Shown here: positions 1 to 9,955 of the stretch, piece after piece | Position numbering within the stretch: the first letter of the stretch is position 1 | How the letters are laid out: every line of letters begins with the position of its first letter | Assembly (NCBI GenBank): GCA_002099365.1 | Contig: MSED01000015.1 | Location: 310,001-374,000 of the forward strand | Source of the DNA: Phialophora verrucosa | Lineage: Eukaryota > Ascomycota > Eurotiomycetes > Chaetothyriales > Herpotrichiellaceae | Length of the DNA stretch: 64,000 nucleotides | Direction: 5' to 3' | Notes under the pieces: model-generated | Told to the model about the DNA's origin: nothing | The model's database searches: none | Seen by the model: only the letters and a program-made list of their open reading frames with translations | Translations under genes and position numbers: made by a program

Positions 1-1681
1 TTGGAAGATTGAATCTGTTCGATACAACAGATAGCGGCCTTGCTGTGGGTACGCGAGGATTTATCCCTGTCTGGGAGAGCCAGGAATCGGCAATGCTAGG
101 AATGCTGGGTACAGGCGGGGCATCTTTCATACTCGACGCCATGCTCAGGTTGCTCATCACACTGAGGCGACTTTGTGCGCGACTCATGCGTTGTGACCGC
201 CGCATAGATAGCCTCATTGTCTTTTCAATATCTTCGCGCTGATGACCGGGAAAGTAAGATGTCAGCTCTTGTACAATCATCTCACTTGGAGGTCGAGCAC
301 CGTAGAAGGTCCGCAATCGCGGTTCTTGGTTGCTTGGGACTCGGAGGTGTTGCTGTGCCTCTTGGCGGTCGTACTCGTCTGCCGTTGCGATGATGTTTCG
401 GTTCCTGTCTGTCGTCGTGACCGGCGAGATAGGGACTTGAATGTTGTGCCAGGATTCGCCCGTGAGTTTCTGAAGCTTGATCTGATTGCGCATATTGTTG
501 GTGCTGATTGCAGTGCTGTGCAAAACTTGCGATTCGTCCGCAGCTATCCTCGAAGCCTTGTGTAATTCGTCCATGTCAGGAGGCCCGTCGTTGATCTTCC
601 TCAGGATCAGTCTATTCCTCTCTGACCGTGTGGACTCATTGCAGATCCTCATCAGCTCACTGTCGCTTACTCGGCGACAATTTGCCAGATCCGGTTCCAA
701 GCCATTGAGGACATAAAAGCAATAATTGCGAAAGTGGGTTTCGGGAAGGTGTAGCTTCTTGAGCACCGTCGATGTCACGTCGTCAGCTGTCCGGCAGAAT
801 TTGATGTTCACAACCTTGGTTTGCCCGCCGTTATGGATGATCTTGATGACCGGAGAGCCTGTTGGCAGCCCACCCGGTGTCAGCCCGTCGACGCTAGAAT
901 TTTGCCGCAAGTGAGCCGCACGCGTGGTTTGATTGGCAAGCTGGGGAGTCTCAGGTCGTCTGCCAGACGTGGAGTTGGCCGAACCTGGCTGGCTGAAATA
1001 TCCTCCGCCAGAAGTGTTCCTTGCGCTGTCCATTGGGCTCTGGGCATAGCGCAGGGATCTTACTCCTGCACTGTGCACATCAGCCAAGGGTGAGTTGGGT
1101 CTGGATCCCACCTTGAAACCGGTGCTGGCTGAGTTGAACGTTTGTAGAACCGAAGAGTCAAATTGACGGGAGTATCGTTTGCCGCTACCATTGTGTGATC
1201 GGGAGCCATGAGTCCGCGGAGAGTCTGACGATGAAGGAGTTCCAGCAAACCCATCCAGGACGGCAAGCGAGTCTCGATTCCTCCTCGATCGGAGCAATGA
1301 AGATTTATTTCGCAGTTGTTTGATTGCCACATTGATTCGAACACGGTCACCGATTTTCTTGATGCCCATTTCCGATAAGATCTTCTGGTCACATTCCAGG
1401 AGACTCTCACCCGTGAAATTGTTGGCCTTGAACAGGGCCTCATATTGACCACAGCGGATTGAGTGTAGCCATTCTCCTACTTTCTTCTCATCCCATGCCC
1501 TGATGGAGTCCAGCCCGTCATAGACATCGGAGAATTCGGAATCGGTTGGGGAGGTGAAGAGGCCGTCTTGGAGAGCCATCGAGGTCATCTGCGTCCTGGC
1601 CGAGGACTCGGAAATGTTGCGGACAGGGACCTGTTGAGTAGCGCCGATGTTGGCAGCGTATGGAGACTTGGAAGCCAACAT
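1..1681 (-). CDS. STE11: STE11-type MAP kinase kinase kinase, N-terminal 560 codons (runs off left edge)
   Basis: MAPKKK of the pheromone/filamentation MAPK cascade (yeast Ste11, Aspergillus SteC, Neurospora NRC-1). The minus strand is open without interruption from the ATG at 1681 to the window edge. Residues about 62-125 form a SAM domain (AWDEKKVGEWLHSIRCGQYE ... GIKKIGDRVRINVAIKQLR), which in this family binds the Ste50 adaptor. Residues about 270-360 resemble the Ste11-type Ras-binding domain (KIIHNGGQTKVVNIKF ... NYCFYVLNGLEPD). A Ser/Arg-rich linker follows (MRRSQRMSRAQSRLSVMSN); the kinase domain must lie beyond position 1. I chose MLASKSPYAANIGATQQ as the start because it is the first ATG before the conserved VPVRNISESSARTQMTSMALQDGLF segment. 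The frame stays open about 45 codons further upstream but contains no ATG. Transcribed divergently from the gene at 2505. Confidence 0.9.
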   Translation of the reverse strand, partial: MLASKSPYAANIGATQQVPVRNISESSARTQMTSMALQDGLFTSPTDSEFSDVYDGLDSIRAWDEKKVGEWLHSIRCGQYEALFKANNFTGESLLECDQKILSEMGIKKIGDRVRINVAIKQLRNKSSLLRSRRNRDSLAVLDGFAGTPSSSDSPRTHGSRSHNGSGKRYSRQFDSSVLQTFNSASTGFKVGSRPNSPLADVHSAGVRSLRYAQSPMDSARNTSGGGYFSQPGSANSTSGRRPETPQLANQTTRAAHLRQNSSVDGLTPGGLPTGSPVIKIIHNGGQTKVVNIKFCRTADDVTSTVLKKLHLPETHFRNYCFYVLNGLEPDLANCRRVSDSELMRICNESTRSERNRLILRKINDGPPDMDELHKASRIAADESQVLHSTAISTNNMRNQIKLQKLTGESWHNIQVPISPVTTTDRNRNIIATADEYDRQEAQQHLRVPSNQEPRLRTFYGARPPSEMIVQELTSYFPGHQREDIEKTMRLSMRRSQRMSRAQSRLSVMSNLSMASSMKDAPPVPSIPSIADSWLSQTGINPRVPTARPLSVVSNRFNLP

Positions 1682-2504
1682 TGTCGCGTAGGCTTCTGCG
1701 CCTCCTCCTCTTTTCAACAGTCGTTCATTCCACGAGATTCGGGGATCGTAGTCAGCCAGACAAAGAACCTTCCACCGCAGTGCTTTAACCCCGACCAGGG
1801 AGTATTGGACAAGGAATCAAGGGTAGGTTGAATTAATTAGACAATACGTGAGATTCAGTCGAACAAAGAACCGGCAATTCTGGGGGCGAGGCCGTCGAGT
1901 ACGGTCTGCTCTAGGGAGGAGGAAGTCACGAACAAGTCAATCTGTGCCTTGACAGCCTAGTGAGCTGGCAGATGCAAGGCGGATGACGAGTCGGGCGGTT
2001 CTCGAGCTAGTTTGTTGGCATCGTGGCTGCAGAACCTGAAACGCGAGATCGTCGACGAGGAGAGCACAAGAACCGCGCTTGTGGCAGCAACATGAAGCAG
2101 CCATCGAGAGACAGGGAGCGTGAGAGTCAGTTGATGCATGGCGAAGGGGCACGCCTAGCACCAATCACCGCGCGCAAAGGGCCGCCAGACGATCCCCCAG
2201 AGCCAGATTTAGGCACCAATGCAGCACGCCGTTTGCCCTATTGGGCCTGGCGCCCCTCGCCCGGAGATCCAACCAGCGTGTCTGGCTGCTTTTCTGGCGT
2301 TTGATTTTCCATGGCCATGCCAGCCTGACGCAAGCACCCTCAACTCCCACCAGCCTCTGCACACATCATTTGGGTTTCATCGACCTTGATAGCAGTGTCC
2401 GGTCTTGTCGCTGCAGCATGGTCTAGGGACAGCCCTGGTTGACGCGGAGTGAGTTGCTTGTTCAAGTCCAGATATTTCTGCATCAACCTGGGACTTACAC
2501 CGCC
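1682..2504. other. divergent intergenic region
   Basis: About 820 bp shared by the STE11 gene and the zinc-finger gene, which are transcribed away from each other, so both promoters should lie here. I see no clear TATA box, repeat or additional gene. Confidence 0.6.
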
Positions 2505-3257
2505 ATGGTCAAGCGATCACGCGAGTCATCAATTGTTCCATCCGAAAGCGACGAGCGAAGTCCCGTCACACCAAGATCTGAATCTCCCCGTCCTGCGAAA
2601 ATCGCTTTAGCTATGGTCGATGCTCTGCCGGCGAAAGCTGTTATGCAATGTTCCCTACCGCCTCACCGGGACACCCTCGACTTTGCTTCGATCGAGGATT
2701 TCGAGATCCACTATGCCAAAGACCATTCGAATCGGTGTACGTCATGCAGCAAAAACTTCCCTACAGCGTATTTTCTAGCCTTGCATATTGACGAAAACCA
2801 CAATCCGTTCCGAGAGGCATTGCAGGCCAAAGGTGAGAAGACATACTCCTGCTTCGTTGAGGGCTGTGACAGGAAGTGTTCTACCCCACAGAAGCGACGC
2901 TTGCATCTGATTGACAAGCACCTGTTTCCCAAGATCTACAACTTTCGCATTGTCGATACCGGCATTGACATGTCGACCTCCATGCTTCGGGAGAATCGTC
3001 GCCGGAGAGTCTCGACGACCGTTGATCAGACGGCCTCGAGTGCCACTCGGAGAAGGCAATCTCAAGCAGGGAAGAAGGAAAGCTCAGCCGTGGTCCCGCC
3101 CGACCAAAATGGAGTTACTGCGAAAGACGAAAGCCTGAATCTCAAATCCAAGCAGAATGTCTCGGATGCATCCATCCAAGCCCTGGAGACATCCATGTCC
3201 GTCTTGCGATTTGTGCCACCACAAATCAGGCAGCAAAACACGCGGAATCCAGTCTAA
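2505..3257 (+). CDS. ZNF511-like C2H2 zinc-finger protein
   Basis: Intronless, 250 aa, starting at MVKRSRESSIVPSESDERS; the ATG lies in a good Kozak context (caccgccATGG). Two C2H2 fingers are visible: CTSCSKNFPTAYFLALHIDENH at about residues 78-99 and CFVEGCDRKCSTPQKRRLHLIDKH at about 121-144. Around them are the signatures of the ZNF511 family: a preceding DFASIEDFEIHYAKDH block and a following LFPKIYNFRIVD block. The N-terminus is Ser/Pro-rich and the C-terminus basic, then low complexity. The family is probably nuclear and poorly characterised in fungi, so no specific target is proposed. A 22-codon upstream extension of the frame has no other ATG and is not needed. Confidence 0.85.
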   Translation: MVKRSRESSIVPSESDERSPVTPRSESPRPAKIALAMVDALPAKAVMQCSLPPHRDTLDFASIEDFEIHYAKDHSNRCTSCSKNFPTAYFLALHIDENHNPFREALQAKGEKTYSCFVEGCDRKCSTPQKRRLHLIDKHLFPKIYNFRIVDTGIDMSTSMLRENRRRRVSTTVDQTASSATRRRQSQAGKKESSAVVPPDQNGVTAKDESLNLKSKQNVSDASIQALETSMSVLRFVPPQIRQQNTRNPV

Positions 3258-3737
3258 ACACCACTCTTGAGCACTATCAGAGGTTCACGTTCAGGAGAAT
3301 TGGCTGGACAGCGGCCACCCTACTCGAGCGGTGTGAGAGACAATTCGAGCGGAACATGATTCCACGTCCAACAGGGCGATTCGTCCTAGCCGACCTCGTG
3401 TGTGTGCCACCTCGACTTGACCGGGGCTCTTCACGAGGGTGGCTTTCCTCGAGGGTCGCGACGGCACCAGTTGAGCGTACCAAGAGACGTGAACTCGCGA
3501 CTAGACATCTGGGATCGGAAGTTCGTTTTGCATGAGCAACAGCTGGCAGTTATCTACCCCTCACTGTGCAGGATCGACCCCAGACTGATTCCCTTGGTAC
3601 ATACCGTGTATGCTTCATGATAGTGCGGGGAATGTCTCCTCATCAGCAGCGAATTGCTGCATTCAAAAGTCAAAGCATATCCTCCGGCATGAAGTTGAAG
3701 CCTCACCGAAGTCCCCTGGTCACAGTCGTCCTCCACA
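3258..3737. other. intergenic, nothing recognised
   Basis: 480 bp between two plus-strand genes. Short open frames here have no recognisable content; it presumably holds the terminator of the zinc-finger gene and the promoter of the hydrolase gene. Confidence 0.5.
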
Positions 3738-4670
3738 ATGGCTACAGTTTCTGTACATGCTCTTAGCACCGGACACATCACGATTCCAGAGCGATTTTTT
3801 GTTGTCCCGGCCGATCCAATCGCCAAACGCACTGTACCTTCGTTGTCTTTCTTGGTACAGCACCGAGATGTGGGCACTGGAAAGCTGACCCGAGTCGTCT
3901 TCGACCTGGGAATGAGACGTGATCTCGCCCTCTATCCTGCGCAATTGACCTCCCATCTGGCCAACCGCGGGCCTGTATCTACTCTGCCTGACGCAGTCGC
4001 TTCGTTGGCAGCAGGAGGGCTAACGGTGGATGACATTGATTATGTGATATTCAGCCATGTCCACTATGACCATGTAGGTCTTCCAAAGGACTTCACCAAC
4101 GACAAAACAAGATTCATTGTCGGCAACGGCGCGCTCGATCTTCTAAGCGGCAAGGCAAAATACGACCTAGGAAAGCATATGATCTTCGAGCCAGACCTAC
4201 TTCCACTAGACCGGACGGATGAGTTGCCTCCTCCTGGAAGCGCGGACTCAAAGTTCACATGGGAACCACTTTCGATATTTCCTGATGCGATAGACTTGTT
4301 CAAAGATGGCAGCTTGTACATTATAAATGCGCCCGGCCACCTCCCGGGCCACATCAATCTACTATGCAAGATCTCAACTCAACCGACCAAATTCGTCTGC
4401 CTCGCCGGCGATGCATGCCATGATGGCCGCCTCCTGACCGGCGAATGCGATATAGCAACGTGGACGGACGAGACGGGGAGGTATTGCTGTATGCACGTGG
4501 ACATACCAAAATCGAAGGAAACTTTGGCACGGTTGTACGCTGCTTCGAAAGATGGCATGAAGATCGAAGGGGAAGACCAGCCAGCGAGCATTGAAGTGAT
4601 TTTTGCTCATAACTACGAATGGGAGGAAAGGGCGAAGAAGCAAGGGAAGTTCTGGCCAGGAAAGCTGTGA
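3738..4670 (+). CDS. metallo-beta-lactamase-fold hydrolase
   Basis: Single-exon gene, 310 aa. The zinc ligands of the metallo-beta-lactamase fold are all present in order: H107-x-H109-x-D111-H112 in SHVHYDHVG, H205 in PGHLPGH, D225 in LAGDACH and H291 in IFAHNYEW. The arrangement fits the group that contains N-acyl-homoserine lactonases and related fungal lactonase-like or detoxifying hydrolases; the substrate cannot be read from the sequence. There is no signal peptide or membrane segment, so a cytosolic enzyme is likely. The start ATG at 3738 gives MATVSVHALSTGHITIPERFF, which begins right at the first beta strands typical of the family, so the gene looks complete. Its neighbours (a peroxisomal isomerase and an alpha/beta hydrolase on the same strand) are also small-molecule enzymes, without operon-like spacing. 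Confidence 0.88.
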   Translation: MATVSVHALSTGHITIPERFFVVPADPIAKRTVPSLSFLVQHRDVGTGKLTRVVFDLGMRRDLALYPAQLTSHLANRGPVSTLPDAVASLAAGGLTVDDIDYVIFSHVHYDHVGLPKDFTNDKTRFIVGNGALDLLSGKAKYDLGKHMIFEPDLLPLDRTDELPPPGSADSKFTWEPLSIFPDAIDLFKDGSLYIINAPGHLPGHINLLCKISTQPTKFVCLAGDACHDGRLLTGECDIATWTDETGRYCCMHVDIPKSKETLARLYAASKDGMKIEGEDQPASIEVIFAHNYEWEERAKKQGKFWPGKL

Positions 4671-5904
4671 TGACAAGGGCATCATAGGCACGAAATAGCC
4701 GGGAAGAGCTAAATAAAGTATACTCTCAAGCTCATTGAACCCTCTGAGCCCTCGAGCTGACCGTCAGCAAGGGAAACATCAAGAGCAATGCAAGCGCAGC
4801 GAGTTGTCTTCCAAAGGAATGAAGCACCGCTATGATTCGATGCAGTTGCGCGTGGCGTCCATTCTCGTTATATAAAGATCCTGACACAGGACCAGTGCAC
4901 CTGTTGACTAGATGTCCACGGACCTGAGACCTGGATGAACACTTGACTTCACTGGCATTGCAAGCGGGCCGCCGGTGTCTTCAGTTCCAAAGTATCGGGC
5001 TCAATTAGGCGGGACATTAATAAGTTGAAAATTACACGATACTATCGGTCCTCACTCTGCTACCCCCCAGGGCTGGTCGAACCGATGACTTCCAGATCTA
5101 TGACTACTACATACTCTATCCCCGTCTAACAGGACAGATAAGCAAAGGTTTTCATCTTCCTTCTGCCGCGACACCAGCGTCGGCTAAGATGAGAAGAGTT
5201 CTTTTGTTCAACAAGGGCCGCTTCCTTCACTCCAATTGCTCGCGTTTTATTCTGCTTCTCTCCTGATACAAATTATCCATGGCCTCACACTCTTTGATTT
5301 GTTCCTTGCCTATCACTCCATCAAGCAGAATATTCAGTTGAGATTCGATGAGGTGCCTGTCCTTGACTTTCACCCTATTGCTTATGAAGAGAAGAGCAGG
5401 GACGGGAAGTATTTAGTCCAACATGTGCCACAGAAGCGCGGGAGGAAACCGAGGAAGCAAAGCTGGCAAGGCTCCTTTTCTGATTTGGCCAGAATAACCG
5501 TGGGAGTGCCGGACTGGAAGATCGATGTTCCGCTAGACCTCGGCTACAGCGTCTCCAAGGTTCAGGAACGGCCGCGTCCTCCCCGCAGCTCAACCTCCTC
5601 GAGCCTCTCCCGTGTCAATGCTCGTTCATGATTAGTCTACAGGCACTGGTAGCCCTATGTAGCTAGAGGTAAGCTGGGGTTGGAGTCCCAATGCCGATAC
5701 CGAGGGCCAGTTGCAATTTTGATATAGTAGCCCGAGATAAACTTACTACGGTGTAGCTCGAGCACCCGCCAGCCGCCCTTGCCCTTAGCTATTATCACAC
5801 AGATCCGGGCAGCGAACCCTCTATACAGCGTCCGCTCGACGACCTTTACCGCCGTTACCGCTCGCACGCACCCGCACTCCCTCTCCCTCTTCCCTCTCTC
5901 CAAT
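4671..5904. other. intergenic, no supported gene
   Basis: About 1.2 kb. A TATATAAAG sequence lies near 4868 but no convincing gene follows it. A 131-codon open frame at 5236-5631 has no ATG and no recognisable domain; it could be a terminal exon of an unseen gene but I do not call it. The last 130 bp before 5905 are pyrimidine-rich (ctctcc repeats), as in many fungal promoters and leaders. Confidence 0.5.
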
Positions 5905-6747
5905 ATGGCGAACGCAGCCTCCCCCGAAGAGGCGGTCCTCTACCGCCAGCAGGGCCGCATCGCCATCATCACGCTCAACCAGCCCAAGAAGCTCAACGCC
6001 ATGACCCAGCCATACTACTACCGCATCTCGTGCCTCCTCCGCGACATCGCCGAGAACCCAGCCATCAGCGTGACGGTCATCACGGGCAACGGACGATTCT
6101 TCTCGGCGGGCGCCAACGTCACGAGCACCCGCCCGGGCGTCGGGCCGGACATGGACAAAGACGCCGCCCGCAACGACATCCTGAAGGGCTTCGTGGCGAA
6201 CAACCTGGACATCACGCGTGCCTTCTACACGCACCCCAAAGTGCTGGTCGGGGCTCTCAACGGGCCGACGGTCGGCCTGTCCGCCGCGCTGCTCGGCTTC
6301 TGCGACTTCATCTACGCGACCCCGCATACCTTTTTGCTCACGCCCTTTTCGTCGCTGGGCCTGGTCGCCGAGGGGGGCGCCAGCTACGGCCTCGTCCAGC
6401 GCATGGGCATCTCCAAGGCCAACGAGGCGCTCATCATGTCGCGCAAGATCCCGTGCGACGAGCTGCTCGCCTGCGGCTTCGTGAATAAAGTCTTCAGCGG
6501 CAAGGACCAGAACGACTCGGACGGATTCCTGAAACAGGTCCTCGCTGAGGTGGACGACAAGTTGGGCGACCATCTGAACCAGGAGTCCATCGTCAAGATC
6601 AAGCAGTTGATCCGCGCGCCGTATTTGGAGAGTCTCGAGGCCCAGGGTGTCAGGGAGGTCATGGAGGGAATGAAGCGCTTTGTCGCCGGTGCGCCGCAGG
6701 AGGAGTTCAAGAAGATTGCCAGTGGGCAGAAGAGGCATAAGTTGTAG
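5905..6747 (+). CDS. ECI1: peroxisomal enoyl-CoA isomerase/hydratase, Eci1/Dci1-like
   Basis: Crotonase-superfamily enzyme, 280 aa, single exon. It probably isomerises the double bond of unsaturated enoyl-CoA during peroxisomal beta-oxidation. Crotonase signatures are present: oxyanion-hole segments GRFFSAGANV and GALNGPTVGLSAALLGFCDF, and the LVAEGGASYG segment with E156, close to the catalytic Glu of yeast Eci1 (E158). The protein ends in His-Lys-Leu, a variant PTS1 peroxisomal signal; yeast Eci1 and Dci1 end in HRL and HKL. I chose the ATG at 5905 (MANAASPEEAVLYRQQGRIA) rather than the ATG at 5779, because the 42 extra residues are an unconserved translation of a pyrimidine-rich leader. 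Codon use is strongly GC3-biased, which produces a long spurious antisense frame. Confidence 0.88.
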   Translation: MANAASPEEAVLYRQQGRIAIITLNQPKKLNAMTQPYYYRISCLLRDIAENPAISVTVITGNGRFFSAGANVTSTRPGVGPDMDKDAARNDILKGFVANNLDITRAFYTHPKVLVGALNGPTVGLSAALLGFCDFIYATPHTFLLTPFSSLGLVAEGGASYGLVQRMGISKANEALIMSRKIPCDELLACGFVNKVFSGKDQNDSDGFLKQVLAEVDDKLGDHLNQESIVKIKQLIRAPYLESLEAQGVREVMEGMKRFVAGAPQEEFKKIASGQKRHKL

Positions 6748-8652
6748 AGGGCAGGGTGAGTCGAAGGTGGACGTGACGGGAGCTCCAGTGAGGAGATGCC
6801 AAATGTGGGCTGGGGCCGAGTTCATATGAATACATGGTATAGGAATGAATGGAATATATTCGTTCGATAATATAGCCCCATCGACTCCGGACTTCCCACC
6901 CCAGAGAAATCAAAGATGTGACGGCCCGGTTCTTTCAGGCTTGTCTAGCTGTAGGCTTCGCCTGGCTGCCCGGTTTGGGGTCGGGGCGGAGGACAACTAC
7001 GTGACCAGCTCTCAGAGTATATTACGCTACGAGAAGAACAGAGTGGACCGACACTCCAGGGACCCAAGCCTCCAGAACTCACTCACCTTCGAGCCTTGGG
7101 CCCTTGATGGACAGCAGTGTCGTGTCATCAGTGTGGCTTCATAGCCACGAACGATGAAAACAGATCGACCCGAGCGTGGAAGACAAAGCTACATTCGAAT
7201 ATACTACGGAGACAGTCACCATGAGGCATTCCTTCTCCAGCCCGCCGTCTTTACCTTCTATTCATAGTCCTGACGTACAGTAGACGACCCAATGGCAACT
7301 GTCGCCTCGACAAGCCATCGTCGAGTCACGAAAGCAGCAACTCGCCATGGCTTCAAAGCAGCGCGGAAAACCAATCTGCTGGTTCACAAAAATCTCAATT
7401 GGGCATATTTCTGTCCCAGATAGGAGTGAGGCTTGAGCAGGAGGGTATTCGAGTTGCGGCCTGGACACGTCCTACCTGTCGTACCCTGGTGCTTTCCGCT
7501 CGTCGCGGCTTCGGGCTGTGCTTCGAGCTCCACAGCCTTGAACCAGATGTCAGAAAACTATAAGCAGCGAGCAGGTTGTAGGTGAAAGCAGCGGCAGAAT
7601 CTGAATTGTTGGTTCACCAAATCGTTGTCTGACTGCCTAATTCGGCTTTCAGATTGCTGGAAGGGTAGAGAGATGTATTTCATCGAGGCCAGCCCAGGTG
7701 ACAAACCGACGCAGATTTCCCTTTTTGGTTGCTCAGCGGCACACTTCTCTGGGAATGGCGGTGGACAGACGGTGGGGCCAATCAAGGCAGCAGGACATCG
7801 CCGTAGCATCAGTTCGTGATTGGCAGGGTCTGTGAGAATGAAAAGCAGCGACTCAAAAACAGCAAGGACTGCCATCTTGCTGGTGCATCAAATCTTTGTT
7901 TCAGGCCCGGACGGACCCAAGGTGGGAAATCCTCTCGCTTACGACACTTCAAAGCAGCCCGGAGCCATTTTCAGGCGGCGAGTGCAGCGGCAGCGGCAGC
8001 AGAGAGTAGAGATGTGGAAAACAGCGTGAGACGGAGCGCCAAGCGGCCGGGTCCTCCTCCGCAACGGGGAAAGCGGCTCTGGGCATTCGTCGTGAGCTGC
8101 TTTATGCTCGCCTGTTTCAGCGTCCCTTTAAACAGCGGGACAGCAAGAAGTTGTCATCAGGGCAGCGGCCTTAGCCTGCCGCTTTGCGGCATACGAACCC
8201 TTGCACGCATTCTGTTTCTGGAAATCAACTGCCGTCCTCGATTCGAGGAACCAATGCAGGAACCAGCGAGACTTTCCTTTGTCAGCACCTTTGAGGTTGT
8301 TTAATGCAGGCAGCGTCATCACACATGTTTGACAGTTCTCAGAATGCGCTGGAGCTCAGACTCCCACTTGCCGTTCACTCGCTGAGAACACGACGTGCAG
8401 CCATCTTTGTCAGATAACCACTCATTCGGCTTGTCCACCATGGTCTTGGATGAAAGGTTAATTGGGGTCGTGTAGCAATGTTTCCGTAATGAAGCTAACA
8501 AGAGGGAGACGAGGTGTGTATAAGAGGTCACACACCCTCGCCTTTGAGGTCTACTCAACCATCTCCTGCCCCGTCCAAAGTGAACAACCGTATAACTCCA
8601 GACTCACCATACCCCGATTGTCAAACTATCTTGAGAGCCTTCAGCTGTGAAA
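6748..8652. other. intergenic with faint degenerate repeats
   Basis: 1.9 kb with no supported gene. Between 7359 and about 7930 three imperfect copies of a short unit (a cag-start, tgctggt(g/t)cac core) recur about 230-270 bp apart. A TATA-like gtgtataag sequence lies near 8515, about 140 bp before the downstream start codon. Confidence 0.45.
7359..7930 (+). repeat. three degenerate repeat units
   Basis: Units begin near 7359, 7589 and 7860. In one reading frame they give similar peptides: QRGKPICWFTKISIGHISV, QRQNLNCWFTKSLSDCLI and QQGLPSCWCIKSLFQA. The flanking a(a/c)agcag also recurs. Similarity was judged by eye and is weak; they could be an old duplicated gene fragment or chance. Confidence 0.3.
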
Positions 8653-9522
8653 ATGTACGCCAAGCTCCCAAACGGAATCCGAGTCTTCTATCGCGAAGCC
8701 GGTTCCTCAAGCAACCCAACCATCCTCCTGCTCCACGGCTTCCCGTCCTCCTCATACCAGTATCAGAAGCTCATGCCCATCCTGTCCACAAAATACCACG
8801 TCGTGGCCCCTGACCTGCCTGGATTCGGCTTCACTGAGATTCCTTCGTCACTGGATTTCAAGTACACCTTCGCCAACATTGCGACCACCATTGGTTCGTT
8901 CCTCGATGTTCTGAAGATTGACAAATTTGCCGTCTACGTCTTTGATTACGGTGCCCCAACTGGCTTTCGACTTGCCCTTGAGCGACCACAAGCCATCACG
9001 GCCATCATCTCGCAGAATGGCAACGCCTATGACGAGGGCTTGGCTCCTTTCTGGGATCCTCTGAAGCAGCTGTGGGCTTCAGCGGCCGGGTCGGACGAGG
9101 ACAAGCAACTCCGGGAAACGATATCCGGGGCGATTCTCACCTTTGAAGCCACCAAGTGGCAATATCTCAATGGCGAGCCCGAGGCCGACAAGATCGATGA
9201 TCCAGCGTCGTACTACCTTGACTACGCTCTTCTATGCCGTCCAGGCAACAAGGAAATCCAACTCGATATATTCCGCGACTACGGCACCAACGTCACGCTG
9301 TACCCGAAGTTTCAACAATACTTGCGCGACAGTGGCGTTCCCGTGCTGGCGGTTTGGGGAAAAAACGATGAGATTTTCCCATCGCCCGGCGCGGAAGCTT
9401 TCAGACGGGACGTCAAAGACCTCAAGCTGGTGTTGTTAGACGGCGGACACTTCCTGGTGCAAAGTCACACTGCCGAGATTGGGACGTTGATGCTGGAATT
9501 TCTCGCTGAGAGGGGCATTTGA
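8653..9522 (+). CDS. alpha/beta hydrolase, epoxide hydrolase/haloalkane dehalogenase-like
   Basis: Single exon, 289 aa, starting at MYAKLPNGIRVFYREAGS; the upstream GTG is not used in eukaryotes. Alpha/beta-hydrolase hallmarks are clear: HGFPSSS (oxyanion HGxP motif), the nucleophile elbow VFDYGAPTG with Asp98 in place of Ser, the acid D239 in WGKNDEIFP and the base H266 in LLDGGHFLVQ. An Asp nucleophile is typical of epoxide hydrolases and dehalogenases. Which of these applies needs the cap-domain tyrosines to be checked; the natural substrate is unknown. No targeting signal is seen. A TATA-like sequence lies near 8515. Confidence 0.87.
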   Translation: MYAKLPNGIRVFYREAGSSSNPTILLLHGFPSSSYQYQKLMPILSTKYHVVAPDLPGFGFTEIPSSLDFKYTFANIATTIGSFLDVLKIDKFAVYVFDYGAPTGFRLALERPQAITAIISQNGNAYDEGLAPFWDPLKQLWASAAGSDEDKQLRETISGAILTFEATKWQYLNGEPEADKIDDPASYYLDYALLCRPGNKEIQLDIFRDYGTNVTLYPKFQQYLRDSGVPVLAVWGKNDEIFPSPGAEAFRRDVKDLKLVLLDGGHFLVQSHTAEIGTLMLEFLAERGI

Positions 9523-9955
9523 TTGATGGGCCTTGCTGTCGCAATATGACATGCACAGGGAAATCCCGTGAACAGTAGACGGGTTGCATCTATTGTATGC
9601 AGTAATGAGTGATCAAATCAAGGCCTGCTGACCGTTCTTTCTAATTGTTTTCTGGCTTCCACTTGCTCGTGTTTCCCAATTAATGCTACCTGTACATAAA
9701 GCTGATTCTGCGGCCACAGTTGTTCTACACATGAGAGAGAGTGGAATCACGGCACGTCGACGAGCCGTGATTCCAGCAGTTTCTCCTGTACAGTGTCAGC
9801 GGCATCTCACTCCTAAGCTATAAACAAAACACTTTACATCGCAGTCGGTGCAGATCTACACAGGGATTAGGACAAGAGAAGTAGTCAATTCACGGAGGGA
9901 GATGAGCTCAACACTACGCAGAACGGGAAGTTGGATGCTGATTTCAATTGGAAGC
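9523..9955. other. intergenic with a perfect hairpin
   Basis: About 430 bp between the alpha/beta hydrolase and the convergent zinc-knuckle gene. It contains the 32-bp inverted repeat at 9743-9774, listed separately; nothing else is recognised. Confidence 0.5.
9743..9774. repeat. perfect 11-bp inverted repeat with 10-nt loop
   Basis: GGAATCACGGC at 9743-9753 pairs perfectly with GCCGTGATTCC at 9764-9774 around the loop acgtcgacga. It lies in the 3' region between two convergent genes, so a processing or termination hairpin, or a dyad binding site, is possible. Confidence 0.6.

Noticed and set aside
1682..1821. Possible N-terminal extension of STE11 (LRWKVLCLADYDPRISWNER)
   Set aside because: The frame is open but lacks an ATG before an upstream stop, and no acceptor with a usual YAG fits well. 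The first in-frame ATG at 1681 precedes all conserved sequence.
5236..5631. 131-codon open frame ending RSSTSSSLSRVNARS
   Set aside because: It contains no ATG and no recognisable domain. It could be a last exon, but I found no convincing upstream exon or splice site.
5821..6825. A 334-codon open frame on the minus strand opposite the enoyl-CoA isomerase gene
   Set aside because: It mirrors a GC3-rich real gene, has a His/Arg/Glu-rich composition typical of antisense shadows and has no recognisable domain.
3738..9522. Metallo-hydrolase, isomerase and alpha/beta hydrolase as a metabolic gene cluster
   Set aside because: Large gaps between genes, no backbone synthase, transporter or pathway regulator, and unrelated expected roles.
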